Part shown: piece by piece, positions 15,156 through 25,302 of the stretch
How positions within the stretch are numbered: the stretch's first letter is position 1
How the letters are laid out: every line of letters starts with the position of its first letter
Made by a program: the position numbers and the translations under genes
The notes under the pieces: generated by a model
Database searches by the model: none
The model's input: only the letters and a program-made list of their open reading frames with translations
Told to the model about the DNA's origin: nothing
Source of the DNA: an uncultured Oscillospiraceae bacterium
Lineage (GTDB): Bacteria; Bacillota; Clostridia; Oscillospirales; Oscillospiraceae
NCBI GenBank assembly: GCA_944386845.1
Contig: CALXCP010000009.1
Location: 1-39,896 of the forward strand
DNA length: 39,896 nucleotides
Direction: 5' to 3'

Positions 15156-16708
15156 GCGCCCTCACCCTCCTTCGTCGTCCGCTTGGCGCCGGCCATGTAG
15201 AGGCCCAGCTCCTGTACCGTGGCGGTCTTGGGGTCCAGCTCGCCCACGATCTCGCCCTCGTACATGACCAGGATGCGGTCGGACAGGCTCATGACCTCCT
15301 CCAGCTCCAGGGAAACCAGCAGCACCGCCCGGCCCTTGTCCCGCTCGGCCACCAGCTGCTTGTGGATGTACTCGATGGCGCCCACGTCCAGGCCGCGGGT
15401 GGGCTGGACGGCCACGATGAGCTCCTTGTCCCGGTCGATCTCCCGGGCGATGATGGCCTTCTGCTGGTTGCCGCCCGACATGGACCGGGCCACCGTCACC
15501 GGGCCCTGGCCGGAGCGGACGTCGTACTGCTCGATGAGCCGCTGGGCGTACTGCCGCACGGCCCCCTTTTTGATGAAGCCGAGGTGCTCGAACTGGGGCT
15601 CCCGGAAGCGCTGGAGCACCAGGTTCTGCTCCAGGGTGAAGTCCAGGATGAGGCCGTGCTTGTGCCGGTCCTCGGGGATATGGCTCATGTCCTGCCCCCG
15701 CTGCCGGATGGCGGCGTGGGAGATGTCATGGCCGCAGAGGGTCACGCTGCCGGCCGAGCTCTTCTCCAGCCCGGTGATGCCGTAGACCAGCTCGCTCTGT
15801 CCGTTGCCGTCGATGCCGGCGATGCAGACGATCTCCCCCTTGCGCACGGTGAAGCTGACGTCGTGGACGGCGTCCCGCTTGTGGGTGCGGGAGCGGACGC
15901 ACAGGCCGCTGACCTGGAGGACGGGCTCGCCGGGACTGGCCTCCCCCTTCACCACCTCCAGCTGCACCGGGCGGCCCACCATCATGTTGGACAGGGCCTG
16001 CTTGTCGGTGTCGCAGGTGTTCACGGTGCCGATGCACTTGCCCTTGCGCAGGACGGTGACCCGGTCGGACACCTCCATGATCTCGTTGAGTTTGTGGGAG
16101 ATGAACAGGATGCTCTTGCCCTCTCTGGCGAACTCCTTCATGGTGGCCATGAGCTCCTCGATCTCCTGGGGCGTGAGGACGGCGGTGGGCTCGTCGAAGA
16201 TGAGGATCTCGTTGTCCCGGTAGAGCATCTTCAGGATCTCCACCCGCTGCTGCATGCCCACGGTGATGTCCTCCACCCTGGCGTCCAGGTCCACCTTCAG
16301 GCCGTACCGCTGGGAGAGCTCCTCCACCTTCCGCCGGGCCTCCTTCTTCTGCAGGAAGCCCAGTTTGGTGGTCTCCGCCCCCAGGATGATGTTGTCCAGT
16401 ACGGTGAACACGTCCACCAGCTTGAAGTGCTGGTGCACCATGCCGATGCCCAGGGCGGTGGCGTCGTTGGGGCTGTGGATCTTCACCGGCTGGCCGTTCT
16501 TGCGGATCTCCCCCGCCTCCGGCTGGTACAGGCCGAACAGTACGCTCATCAGGGTGCTCTTGCCCGCGCCGTTCTCCCCCAGCAGGGCGTGGATCTCCCC
16601 CCGGCGGAGCTGGAGGGTGATGTCGTCGTTGGCGATGATGCCGGGGAACTCCTTGGTGATGTGAAGCATCTCGATGATGTTTTCCGTCTGCTTGGTCTCA
16701 GTCTGCAT
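15152..16708 (-). CDS. Nucleoside ABC transporter ATP-binding protein (NupO-like)
   Basis: 518 residues with two fused ABC domains, as in the BMP-type and sugar-type importers. The first has Walker A GENGAGKST (about residue 43) and Walker B LIFDEPTAVLTPQE. The second has the degenerate Walker A GIDGNGQSEL (about 300) and signature MSGGNQQK, so only one site is likely fully active. It powers the two permeases encoded downstream with four-base overlaps. A promoter at 16747-16775 lets it be expressed apart from the lipoprotein gene upstream. Confidence 0.93.
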   Translation of the reverse strand: MQTETKQTENIIEMLHITKEFPGIIANDDITLQLRRGEIHALLGENGAGKSTLMSVLFGLYQPEAGEIRKNGQPVKIHSPNDATALGIGMVHQHFKLVDVFTVLDNIILGAETTKLGFLQKKEARRKVEELSQRYGLKVDLDARVEDITVGMQQRVEILKMLYRDNEILIFDEPTAVLTPQEIEELMATMKEFAREGKSILFISHKLNEIMEVSDRVTVLRKGKCIGTVNTCDTDKQALSNMMVGRPVQLEVVKGEASPGEPVLQVSGLCVRSRTHKRDAVHDVSFTVRKGEIVCIAGIDGNGQSELVYGITGLEKSSAGSVTLCGHDISHAAIRQRGQDMSHIPEDRHKHGLILDFTLEQNLVLQRFREPQFEHLGFIKKGAVRQYAQRLIEQYDVRSGQGPVTVARSMSGGNQQKAIIAREIDRDKELIVAVQPTRGLDVGAIEYIHKQLVAERDKGRAVLLVSLELEEVMSLSDRILVMYEGEIVGELDPKTATVQELGLYMAGAKRTTKEGEGA

Positions 16709-16746
16709 GGTCCTTCATCTCGCTTCCTCCCGAATATTGCGGTTTC

Positions 16747-16775
16747 ATTATATAATACGCGGCGGGAAAACACAA
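16747..16775 (-). promoter_or_regulatory. Promoter for the ABC ATPase/permease genes
   Basis: Minus strand: TTGTGT (16770-16775), 17 bases, perfect TATAAT (16747-16752), 39 bases before the ATPase start. It lies downstream of the terminator at 16811-16840, so it would restart transcription after the lipoprotein gene. Confidence 0.8.
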
Positions 16776-16810
16776 GGAAATTATCCCCCGGCGGGGAAAA
16801 ACGTCAAAGA

Positions 16811-16840
16811 GAAAGCGGGGCGCCGGAGCGCCCCGCTTTC
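16811..16840 (-). terminator. Terminator after the binding-lipoprotein gene
   Basis: Perfect 13-bp stem (16811-16823 / 16828-16840), CGGA loop, 14 bases after the stop at 16855. A loose T-rich stretch follows on the minus strand. It would keep the binding protein in excess over the membrane components. Confidence 0.75.
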
Positions 16841-16854
16841 TGGGAGATCTGCGA

Positions 16855-18063
16855 TCAGATGATGTTCAGGGTCACGTTGGACCACTCGGTGTCCTCCAGC
16901 TTGGAGAAGTCGTTGTCCACCACCAGGGTGCCGTTCAGCACCGCGTCGAACATGGCCTCGTAGTCGGCCACGGTGAAGGTCTCGAAGCGCCAGGAGGCGT
17001 CGGCGGTGGGCAGGCCCACAGCGTTGTCCTCCACGCCCAGAGAGGTGCCCACGCCGCCGATCTCGGCGAAGGTGTCGTCATAGACGTGGCCCACGGCCCA
17101 CTGCACGGCGTCGGACAGGCCCTTCATGGCGGAGGTGATGACGGTGTCGGACTCAGCGGACTGGTCCACGTCCACGCCGATGACATAGCCGTCGTTGGCG
17201 GAGGCAGCGGCGGAGATGGACTGGAACATGGCGCCGCCGCAGGCGAAGACGATCTCGGTGCCGTTGGTGTACCAGCCGGAGATCATGGTCTGCAGCTCAG
17301 CGGAGGCCTGGAAGGTGGCGCCGTACTGCCAGGAGTAGTTGATGTCCACGGTCTTGTCCATCTCAGCGGCAGCCGCGTTGGCGCCCTGGACGAAGCCGTA
17401 GCCGAACCGGCAGCAGGCATCGTTGGTTCCGCCGCCGCCGCCGGAGAAGCCCAGCTTCTCGAAGCCGTCCTTGACGGCGGCGTAGCCGGCGAAGTAACCG
17501 GCCTGCTCCTCCTTGAAGGAGATGCCGGCCACGTTGGTCAGCACGTTGCCGTCGTCATCGCTGATGGGATAGCCGTCGATGAAGACGAAGGGGATGTTGG
17601 GGTACTCCATGGCGGCCCGCTTCAGAGCGGCCTCCTGGAGGTAGCCGGCGCACACGATGACCTCGGCGCCGGCGTCGGCGGCGGCCTTCATGGCGTTGTA
17701 GCGGTCGTCGTCGGTGGCCTCGGAGCCGTTGGCGGGCTGATAGTACTTGTAGGACAGGCCGTTGGCGTCAGCGTACAGCTTCACGCCGTCGAAGGTGCCC
17801 TGGTTGAAGGACTTGTCCTTCAGCAGGCCCACGTCGGTGACGAAGGCCACCTGGTACTTGCCGTCCTCGGAGGTCATGGTGTCGGCGATGTCGTCGGGGT
17901 TGACGGTCTCCTCAGCGGGAGTGGTCTCCTCGGGGGTCTGTGTCTCGGTGCCGGTCTCGGCGGGCGGGTTGCTGCCGGTCTCCGCGGGCGTGTCGTTGTT
18001 GCCGCAGGCGACCAGGGACAGCCCCATGACCAGTGCCAGGACCAGCGCAAGAAGCTTCTTCAT
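16855..18063 (-). CDS. Nucleoside-binding lipoprotein, BMP/Med family
   Basis: 402 residues. ATG at 18063 with AAAGGA at nine bases. Signal peptide of a lipoprotein: MKKLLALVLALVMGLSLVAC with lipobox LVAC, so Cys20 would be lipidated and the protein held on the outer face of the membrane. A Thr/Glu/Pro-rich linker (about 25-60) precedes the binding domain, which opens with YQVAFVTDVGLLKDKSFNQG, the BMP-family start (DxGxxxDxSFNQ). Later marks are CAGYLQEAAL, VFIDGYPI and GVDVDQSAES. It captures nucleosides for the ABC importer encoded downstream. Confidence 0.92.
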   Translation of the reverse strand: MKKLLALVLALVMGLSLVACGNNDTPAETGSNPPAETGTETQTPEETTPAEETVNPDDIADTMTSEDGKYQVAFVTDVGLLKDKSFNQGTFDGVKLYADANGLSYKYYQPANGSEATDDDRYNAMKAAADAGAEVIVCAGYLQEAALKRAAMEYPNIPFVFIDGYPISDDDGNVLTNVAGISFKEEQAGYFAGYAAVKDGFEKLGFSGGGGGTNDACCRFGYGFVQGANAAAAEMDKTVDINYSWQYGATFQASAELQTMISGWYTNGTEIVFACGGAMFQSISAAASANDGYVIGVDVDQSAESDTVITSAMKGLSDAVQWAVGHVYDDTFAEIGGVGTSLGVEDNAVGLPTADASWRFETFTVADYEAMFDAVLNGTLVVDNDFSKLEDTEWSNVTLNII

Positions 18064-18101
18064 TGGTATCGATCCTTTCTGTCTAGATTTGTCTCATTCC
18101 T

Positions 18102-18157
18102 GCCGCGGGCGGGAGCCCGCGGCTTCCTCCTCCGGACGCTGCCAGGGCGACGTCCGG
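18102..18157 (-). promoter_or_regulatory. Structured leader of the lipoprotein gene
   Basis: Between the promoter and the lipoprotein start the leader carries two hairpins: GCCGCGGGC / GCCCGCGGC (18102-18110 / 18115-18123) and CCGGACG / CGTCCGG (18132-18138 / 18151-18157, at the very 5' end). I see no purine-riboswitch core. They may stabilise this highly expressed message. Confidence 0.45.
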
Positions 18158-18165
18158 TCGAGCCC

Positions 18166-18194
18166 ATTATAGCTGTTTTTCATCGGGATGGCAA
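18166..18194 (-). promoter_or_regulatory. Promoter for the nucleoside-binding lipoprotein
   Basis: Minus strand: TTGCCA (18189-18194), 17 bases, perfect TATAAT (18166-18171). Start expected near 18159, about 95 bases before the ATG. Confidence 0.82.
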
Positions 18195-18242
18195 CCCGAA
18201 TTTACAAGTTTCTCATAAAACCTTCCGGCCGCCGCCCGGCGG

Positions 18243-18908
18243 TCACTTCCCGGCGGCCTCCAGCTCCTTCACCGCCTTCACCACCCGGGAGGTGCCCAGC
18301 CGTTCAGCCCCAAGGGCGATGAAGTCCTCGGCGTCCTTCAGGTCGGCGATGCCGCCGGCGGCCTTCACCTTCACGTGAGGGGCCACGTGGGCCCGGAGCA
18401 GGGCCACGTCGGCCCGGGTGGCCCCGCCGGTGGAGAAGCCGGTGGACGTCTTGATGTACTCCGCCCCGCTCTCCGAGACGATCTGGCACATCCGGATCTT
18501 CTCCTGCTCGGTGAGCAGGCAGCACTCGACGATCACCTTCAGCACCCGGCCCCGGCAGGCCTCCTTCACCGCCCGGATCTCGGAGAGCAGGTCGTCCCAA
18601 CGCCCGTCCTTGACCCAGCCGATGTTGATGACCATATCGATCTCGTCCGCCCCGTTCTGGACGGCGTTCTCCGTCTCGAACACCTTCACCGCCGTGGTGG
18701 AGTAGCCGTTGGGGAAGCCGATGACCGTGCAGATGCGCAGCCGGTCCCCCAGATAGTCGGCGCACTGGGCCACATAGCCCGCCGGGATGCACACCGAGGC
18801 GCAGCCGTACTTCACCCCGTCGTCGCACACCTCCCGGATCTGCTCCCAGGTGGACTCTGGCTTGAGCAGGGTGTGGTCCACCCTGCTCAGGATCTCCTTC
18901 AGCTCCAA
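18243..18908 (-). CDS. deoC: Deoxyribose-phosphate aldolase
   Basis: 221 residues if started at the TTG at 18908, which has AAGGAG seven bases upstream and gives the family's usual length (about 220). The longer frame reaching 19052 has no ribosome site, and the intermediate GTG overlaps the Shine-Dalgarno. RVDHTLLKP at the start, the Schiff-base Lys153 in YIKTSTGFSTGG, and KAAGGI identify it. It splits 2-deoxyribose-5-phosphate to acetaldehyde and glyceraldehyde-3-phosphate, the last step of deoxynucleoside catabolism. It stands next to the nucleoside importer and is transcribed in the same direction, each with its own promoter. Confidence 0.93.
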   Translation of the reverse strand: MELKEILSRVDHTLLKPESTWEQIREVCDDGVKYGCASVCIPAGYVAQCADYLGDRLRICTVIGFPNGYSTTAVKVFETENAVQNGADEIDMVINIGWVKDGRWDDLLSEIRAVKEACRGRVLKVIVECCLLTEQEKIRMCQIVSESGAEYIKTSTGFSTGGATRADVALLRAHVAPHVKVKAAGGIADLKDAEDFIALGAERLGTSRVVKAVKELEAAGK

Positions 18909-19035
18909 AGCTGTCACTCCTTTTTTCCATCGATCTCTCCGCGGCCCGCTCTTGCGCCGGTTGAAAAAATTTGTTACGATACCTTCATCAGATGTGAGCG
19001 CTCCAAAGGCGCGGAGGCCGGCTTCCGCCGCCGCC

Positions 19036-19064
19036 ATTGTACCTGATTCCACAGCGTTTGTAAA
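19036..19064 (-). promoter_or_regulatory. Promoter for deoC
   Basis: Minus strand: TTTACA (19059-19064), 17 bases, TACAAT (19036-19041); each hexamer matches the consensus at five of six positions. Confidence 0.72.
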
Positions 19065-19190
19065 GAGTCTGGCGGATCTGCCGGGCGAAAAACGGCGTCC
19101 GGCCCCCGTCCGGCGGGCTTCTCCCCGTGTTTTGTCGTTTTCGCCAGATTCTCGCAGCGAAAACTATCTATTTTGCCGGTCCTGTTTCCC

Positions 19191-19219
19191 TTGCGTATTC
19201 CAGAAAAAAAGCATATAGT
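19191..19219 (+). promoter_or_regulatory. Promoter for the butyrate operon
   Basis: TTGCGT (19191-19196), 17 bases, TATAGT (19214-19219), in a locally AT-rich stretch. Start expected near 19226, about 140 bases before the crt ATG. Confidence 0.75.
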
Positions 19220-19365
19220 ACATTTATGCATGTTATAACCTTTATGATGGGGGCAAATGGCCGTCAGGCGTATTTGCATTTTTTAAGCGCATCATCGTTA
19301 AATGCTTGACGTTCTTTTTTGTCCCCTGTGCGCAGCGATCCCACACTTTCAAGGAGGTCTGTATC

Positions 19366-20142
19366 ATGGCACTCGTAACGTTGGAACAAAAGGGCAGCGT
19401 GGGCATCCTCACCATCGACCGGCCGGAGGCGCTCAACGCCCTCAACTCCGCCGTCCTGGCCGAGCTGGACGCCGCCATCACCGCGGTGGAGCAGAACGAC
19501 GGCATCCGGGCCGTCATCCTCACCGGGGCGGGCCGCTCCTTCGTGGCCGGGGCCGACATCGCCGAGATGAAGGAGTTCTCCTCCATCGACGGCAAGCAGT
19601 TCGGCGTCCGGGGCAGCGGCATCTTCCTCCGGCTGGAGAACCTGCCCAAGCCGGTGATCGCCGCGGTGAACGGCTTCGCCCTGGGCGGCGGCTGTGAGCT
19701 GGCCATGGCCTGCGACATCCGCATCGCCTCGGAGAAGGCCAAGTTCGGCCAGCCCGAGGTGGGCCTGGGCATCACCCCCGGCTTCGGCGGCACCCAGCGC
19801 CTGCCCCGCATCGTGGGCATCTCCAAGGCCATGGAGCTCATCCTCACCGCCAAGACCATCGGCGCCGCCGAGGCCCTGGAGATCGGTCTGGTGAGCCAGG
19901 TGGTCCCCCCCGAGGAGCTGATGGACAAGGCCATGGAGCTGGCCAACGCCATCTGCGCCAACGCCCCCATCGCGGTGGCCGAGTCCAAGCGCTGCATCCG
20001 CATGGGGATGCAGACCGACATCGCCACCGGCTCCGCCTTCGAGTCCGAGGCCTTCGGCGTCACCTGCGGCACCCAGGACAAGAACGAGGGGATGGGCGCC
20101 TTCCTGGAGAAGCGCAAGGAGAAGAACTTCCAGAACAAGTGA
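19366..20142 (+). CDS. crt: 3-hydroxybutyryl-CoA dehydratase (crotonase)
   Basis: 258 residues from the ATG at 19366, with AAGGAGG upstream; the frame opens earlier without a ribosome site. Crotonase fold marks: DRPEALNALNS, AGADIAEM (oxyanion region), GGGCELAMACD and FGQPEVGLGI supplying the two catalytic glutamates, then GGTQRLPR. It dehydrates 3-hydroxybutyryl-CoA to crotonyl-CoA in the cytoplasm. It is the first of five genes in the order crt-hbd-bcd-etfB-etfA, the central butyryl-CoA pathway. Confidence 0.95.
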   Translation: MALVTLEQKGSVGILTIDRPEALNALNSAVLAELDAAITAVEQNDGIRAVILTGAGRSFVAGADIAEMKEFSSIDGKQFGVRGSGIFLRLENLPKPVIAAVNGFALGGGCELAMACDIRIASEKAKFGQPEVGLGITPGFGGTQRLPRIVGISKAMELILTAKTIGAAEALEIGLVSQVVPPEELMDKAMELANAICANAPIAVAESKRCIRMGMQTDIATGSAFESEAFGVTCGTQDKNEGMGAFLEKRKEKNFQNK

Positions 20143-20205
20143 ACGCCAGATCCGCGCAGCCAAGGAGTTTTCCTTTCATCATAATTCATCAAGGAGGAAT
20201 ACATC

Positions 20206-21054
20206 ATGAAAAAAGTCGTTGTCATCGGCGGCGGCACCATGGGCCTGGAGATCGCCCAGGTCTTCGCCACGTCCGGGTTCGACGTGGTGGTCCGGGATAT
20301 CTCCGACGCCATCATCCAGGCCTCTGAGGCCCGGCTGAACAAGGGGCTGGACAAGAAGATCGCCAAGGGCAAGCTGGACGAGGCGGGCAAGAAGGCCATC
20401 ACCGACCGGATGACCTTCACCACCGACCTGAAGCTGGCCGCCGACGCCGACCTGGTGGTGGAGGCCGCCATCGAGAACCTGGAGATCAAGAAGAGCATCT
20501 TCGCCGAGCTGGACCAGCTGTGCAAGCCGGAGACCATCCTGGCCTCCAACACCTCCTCCATCTCCATCACCGCCATCGCCTCCGCCACCAAGCGGGCCGA
20601 CCGGTTCATCGGGATGCACTTCTTCAACCCCGCCACCGTGATGAAGCTGGTGGAGGTCATCCGGGGGGCCCACACCTCCGACGAGACCTGCCAGGCCATC
20701 GTGGAGCTGTCCAAGACCATCGGCAAGGAGCCGGTGGAGGTCAACGAGGCCCCGGGCTTCGTGGTGAACAAGATCCTCATCCCCATGATCAACGAGGGCA
20801 TCGACCTGGTGTACACCGGCGTGGCCAGCGTGGAGGGCGTGGACACCGCCATGAAGCTGGGCGCCAACCACCCCATGGGCCCCCTGGCCCTGGGCGACCT
20901 GATCGGCCTGGACGTGTGCCTGGCCATCATGGACACCCTGTTCGAGGAGACCCATGATCCCAAGTACCGCGCCTCCCTGCTGCTGCGGAAGATGGTGCGG
21001 GCCGGTACGCTGGGCCGCAAGACCGGCAAGGGTTTCTACGATTATTCCAAGTAA
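20206..21054 (+). CDS. hbd: 3-hydroxybutyryl-CoA dehydrogenase
   Basis: 282 residues, exactly the clostridial size. AAGGAGG before the ATG. The N-terminal Rossmann motif [19 protein letters not shown] is present, then SNTSSISIT and the catalytic His region [17 protein letters not shown]. The C-terminal dimerisation part includes [16 protein letters not shown]. The enzyme reduces acetoacetyl-CoA to 3-hydroxybutyryl-CoA with NAD(P)H. It lies 63 bases after crt and 24 before bcd. Confidence 0.96.
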   Translation: MKKVVVIGGGTMGLEIAQVFATSGFDVVVRDISDAIIQASEARLNKGLDKKIAKGKLDEAGKKAITDRMTFTTDLKLAADADLVVEAAIENLEIKKSIFAELDQLCKPETILASNTSSISITAIASATKRADRFIGMHFFNPATVMKLVEVIRGAHTSDETCQAIVELSKTIGKEPVEVNEAPGFVVNKILIPMINEGIDLVYTGVASVEGVDTAMKLGANHPMGPLALGDLIGLDVCLAIMDTLFEETHDPKYRASLLLRKMVRAGTLGRKTGKGFYDYSK

Positions 21055-21078
21055 TATAACATAGGAGGAACAACGAGT

Positions 21079-22242
<1,164 letters not shown>

Positions 22243-22262
22243 GAACGGAGGAGAAAGCCGAT

Positions 22263-23063
22263 ATGAAAATCATCGTTTGTGTTAAGCAGGTGCCCGACAC
22301 CTCCGGTAAGGTGGCGGTGAACGAGGACGGCACCCTGAACCGCGCTTCCATGGCCACCATCACCAACCCCGACGACCTGAACGCGGTGGAGGCCGCCCTG
22401 CAGCTGAAGGACGAGACCGGCGCCGAGGTCATCGTGGTCTCCATGGGCCCCGCCCCCGCCGAGGGGATGCTGCGGGAGCTGCTGGCCCGGGGCGCCGACC
22501 GCGCCGTGCTGGTGTCCGCCCGTGAGTTCGGCGGGTCCGACACCTACGCCACCTCCCAGATCCTGGCCGCCGCCATCAAGAAGATCGGCCTGGAGAAGGA
22601 TGACGTGGTCTTCTGCGGCCGCCAGGCCATCGACGGTGACACCGCCCAGGTGGGCCCCCAGATCGCCGAGAAGCTGGGCCTGCCCCAGGTGTCCTATGTG
22701 GCCGACATCCACAAGGACGGCGACCAGATCACCTGCAAGCGGATGCTGGAGGACGGGTACATGACCATCAAGGTCCAGACTCCCTGCCTGCTCACCTGCA
22801 TCAAGGAGCTGAACACCCCCCGGTACATGAGCGTGAGCGGGATCTTCGAGTGCTACGACAAGCCCTATGAGGTCTATGGCTACGAGACCCTGAAGGACGA
22901 TCCCCTCATCGACCCCTCCACCATCGGCCTGAAGGGCTCTCCCACCAATATCTTCAAGTCTTTCACTCCTCCCCAGAAGGGTGTTGGCATGATGCTTGAG
23001 GGCGCCGACAAGGCTACTTGCGAGAAGCTGGCCGGCATGCTGGCTGCCAAGCACATCATCTGA
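22263..23063 (+). CDS. etfB: Electron transfer flavoprotein, beta subunit
   Basis: 266 residues. MKIIVCVKQVPDT is the classic EtfB start; GADRAVLVSAREFGGSDT and CGRQAIDGDTAQVGPQIAE follow. GGAGGAGAAAG precedes the ATG. It forms the heterodimer with EtfA, encoded 21 bases downstream, and passes electrons to Bcd. Confidence 0.95.
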   Translation: MKIIVCVKQVPDTSGKVAVNEDGTLNRASMATITNPDDLNAVEAALQLKDETGAEVIVVSMGPAPAEGMLRELLARGADRAVLVSAREFGGSDTYATSQILAAAIKKIGLEKDDVVFCGRQAIDGDTAQVGPQIAEKLGLPQVSYVADIHKDGDQITCKRMLEDGYMTIKVQTPCLLTCIKELNTPRYMSVSGIFECYDKPYEVYGYETLKDDPLIDPSTIGLKGSPTNIFKSFTPPQKGVGMMLEGADKATCEKLAGMLAAKHII

Positions 23064-23084
23064 TAGAAGGGAGAAGAAACGAAT

Positions 23085-24191
23085 ATGTCTACTTTCAACA
23101 GTGCTGATATCGGCGCGTTCAAGGACGTCTGGGTCTTCTGCGAGCAGCGGGACGGCAAGATGATGTCCACCTCTTTCGAGCTGATCTCCGAGGGCCGCAA
23201 GCTGGCCGACGAGCGGGGCTCCCAGCTGGTGGGCATCCTGCTGGGCGACGACGTGGACGGCATCGCCAAGGAGCTGGGCGGCTACGGCGCCGACAAGGTC
23301 CTGGTGTGCAACCATCCCCTGCTGAAGGTCTACACCACCGACGCCTACGCCAAGGTCATCTGCGACGTGGCCATGGAGTACAAGCCCGAGGTCATGCTGC
23401 TGGGCGCCACCAACATCGGCCGCGACCTGGGCCCCCGCTGCGCCGCCCGGCTGCACACCGGCCTGACCGCCGACTGCACCCACCTGGACATCGACATGGA
23501 GAAGTACATCGAGTACCTGGACACCAGCTCCACTCTGGACCTGTCCAACATGAAGTTCGACATGGAGGACCGGAACCTGAAGATGACCCGTCCCGCCTTC
23601 GGCGGTCACCTGATGGCCACCATCATCTGCCCCCGGTTCCGCCCCTGCATGGCCACCGTGCGTCCCGGCGTCATGAAGAAGGCCGAGTTCGACCAGGCCA
23701 AAGCTGACGCCTGCGTCATCGAGCACCCCTCCTTCACCCTCACCGAGGCCGACATCCACACCGACGTCACCGAGGTGGTCAAGGCCGCCAAGAAGCTGGT
23801 GGACCTGATCGGCGCCGACGTGGTGGTCTCCGTGGGCCGCGGCATCTCCAAGGACGTGGAGGGCGGCATCAAGCTGGCCGAGGAGCTGGCTGAGGTGCTG
23901 GGCGGCGTCGTGGGCGGCTCCCGCGCCGTCATCGACAACGGCTGGCTGTCCGCCGATCACCAGGTGGGCCAGACCGGCAAGACCGTCCACCCCAAGATCT
24001 ACGTGGCCCTGGGCATCTCGGGCGCCATCCAGCACAAGGCTGGTATGCAAGACTCCGAGTGCATCATCGCCGTGAACAAGAACGAGACCGCCCCCATCTT
24101 CGAGGTGGCCGACTACGGCATCTGCGGCGACCTGTTCAAGGTCACCCCCCTGCTCATCGAGACCATCAAGGCCGCCAAGGCCGCCAAGTGA
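23085..24191 (+). CDS. etfA: Electron transfer flavoprotein, alpha subunit
   Basis: 368 residues, somewhat longer than the common ~335. The C-terminal FAD domain is clear: VVSVGRGI, VGGSRAVIDNGW, VGQTGKTVHPKIYVALGISG, and IAVNKNETAPIFEVADYGI. It is the last gene of the butyrate operon, closed by a 22-bp hairpin at 24223-24271. Confidence 0.95.
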   Translation: MSTFNSADIGAFKDVWVFCEQRDGKMMSTSFELISEGRKLADERGSQLVGILLGDDVDGIAKELGGYGADKVLVCNHPLLKVYTTDAYAKVICDVAMEYKPEVMLLGATNIGRDLGPRCAARLHTGLTADCTHLDIDMEKYIEYLDTSSTLDLSNMKFDMEDRNLKMTRPAFGGHLMATIICPRFRPCMATVRPGVMKKAEFDQAKADACVIEHPSFTLTEADIHTDVTEVVKAAKKLVDLIGADVVVSVGRGISKDVEGGIKLAEELAEVLGGVVGGSRAVIDNGWLSADHQVGQTGKTVHPKIYVALGISGAIQHKAGMQDSECIIAVNKNETAPIFEVADYGICGDLFKVTPLLIETIKAAKAAK

Positions 24192-24222
24192 CCTGACTCC
24201 ATTTCCATCTCCATACACCACA

Positions 24223-24271
24223 AGACGGGCGGGGCCCGCCGGGATCGCATCCCGGCGGGCCCCGCCCGTCT
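24223..24271. terminator. Large GC hairpin at the end of the butyrate operon
   Basis: Perfect 22-bp stem (24223-24244 / 24250-24271) with a five-base loop, between the convergent etfA and merR genes. No U-run on either side. Its size and place make it the likely shared transcription end. Confidence 0.75.
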
Positions 24272-24280
24272 CTCCTCCTG

Positions 24281-24652
24281 TCACCCGGGGCGCCGCCCCA
24301 GGCCCTCCCACTGCTCATAGCTGTGGATCTTCTCGTCCAGCCGCTCCAGCGACTGGCGCATCTCCTCCATCCGCGCCGCCAGCTGCCGGCGCTGCTCCAC
24401 CAGGATCTGCTTCCGGGCCGGGGCGGTGTCCTCCCCCTGCCGGAAGAGGGCCACGTACTCGGTGAGGGCCTCGATCTGCACCCCCGCCCGGCGCATACAC
24501 TTCATCAGCTCCACCCAGCGGCAGGACTCCTCGTCATAGTCCCGGACGCCCCCCTTCCCCCGGGGCACCGGGGGGATGAGGCCGATGCGCTCATAGTAGC
24601 GCAGGGTGTCCGGGGTGATCTCATACCTCCGGCTCACTTCCGCGATGGTCAT
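24281..24652 (-). CDS. MerR-family transcriptional regulator (short form)
   Basis: 123 residues. N-terminal winged helix: TIAEVSRRYEITPDTLRYYERIGLI, then RDYDEESCRWVELMKCMRRAG. From about residue 75 it is a charged dimerisation coiled coil (ILVEQRRQLAARMEEMRQSLERLDEKI). There is no C-terminal effector domain and no metal-binding cysteine pair, so it resembles the AdhR-like short MerR proteins that respond to carbonyl or redox stress. Its target is not evident; it is convergent to the butyrate operon. Confidence 0.88.
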   Translation of the reverse strand: MTIAEVSRRYEITPDTLRYYERIGLIPPVPRGKGGVRDYDEESCRWVELMKCMRRAGVQIEALTEYVALFRQGEDTAPARKQILVEQRRQLAARMEEMRQSLERLDEKIHSYEQWEGLGRRPG

Positions 24653-24674
24653 GTCTTCCCCCTCCTGTCAAAAT

Positions 24675-24703
24675 ACAGGGGCCGCCCGCCGGGCGGCCCC
24701 TGT
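24675..24703 (-). terminator. Terminator after the coiled-coil gene
   Basis: Perfect 13-bp stem (24675-24687 / 24691-24703) with a three-base loop, nine bases after the stop at 24712. A short TATTTT follows on the minus strand. It separates this group from the merR gene. Confidence 0.72.
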
Positions 24704-24711
24704 TCTCATGC

Positions 24712-25236
24712 TCAGTCCTCGTCGGCGGCGGCGTCATAGATGCGCCCCGCCCCCTGGGCCGGGGCGGGCGACGCGGCCCCGCCGGTGGCGGCCCGGAACC
24801 GGGCCCGGGACTTCTTGATCTCGTCGTAGGCCTCGGCCACCGCCTCCTCGGTGCGGCGCAGGGCGTCCTCGCAGTACTCGTTGGCAGCCCGGCGGAGCTC
24901 CCGGCTCTGCTCCTCCGCCTGCCGGAGCATCTGGTTGCTCCGCTCCCGGGCCTGGGCCAGCAGCTTGTCCTCGGCCACCATCTGCTTGGCCTGCTCCTCC
25001 GCCTGCTGGCGGATGAGGTCGGCCTCCCGCTTGGCCGAGCTGATATACTCGGACCGGGCGGCCAGCAGCTTCTTGGCCTCGGCCAGCTCCATGGGGAACT
25101 GGGCCCGGATCTCGTCCAGCAGGTCCAGGGCCTTGTCCCGCTCGATGGTGCACTTGTCGGGGCTCATGAGGACCCCCTTGGCCTCGTCGATCATCTGGAA
25201 CAGCATATCCAGCAGTTCGTCCACTCCGCTTGCCAT
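24712..25236 (-). CDS. Coiled-coil protein of unknown function (DivIVA/ATPase-b-like)
   Basis: 174 residues. Almost wholly helical and charged from about residue 30 to 145, with long Glu/Arg/Ala heptads (AKREADLIRQQAEEQAKQMV). It ends in a flexible Ala/Pro/Gly-rich tail with an acidic terminus. There is no membrane anchor. Such proteins are often annotated ATP-synthase-b-like or DivIVA-like because of composition only. Its place after rsmD and coaD is a common clostridial arrangement. Function not assigned. Confidence 0.8.
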   Translation of the reverse strand: MASGVDELLDMLFQMIDEAKGVLMSPDKCTIERDKALDLLDEIRAQFPMELAEAKKLLAARSEYISSAKREADLIRQQAEEQAKQMVAEDKLLAQARERSNQMLRQAEEQSRELRRAANEYCEDALRRTEEAVAEAYDEIKKSRARFRAATGGAASPAPAQGAGRIYDAAADED

Positions 25237-25302
25237 GGTATCACTCCATTCCGCCGCTGTGCGGCTTGATCTGGTGTCCGCCCGTCCGCGGGCGGCGGTC
25301 GC

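Larger units (their letters stand above)
18909..19365. other. Divergent regulatory region between deoC and the butyrate operon
   Basis: 457 bases without a gene. It holds two outward-facing sigma-70-type promoters (19036-19064 leftward, 19191-19219 rightward), a deoC leader of about 120 bases and a crt leader of about 140 bases. The crt leader has a weak hairpin, GCAAAT...ATTTGC (about 19253-19277). I see no Rex-type operator (TTGTTAA-n4-TTAACAA). Confidence 0.6.
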
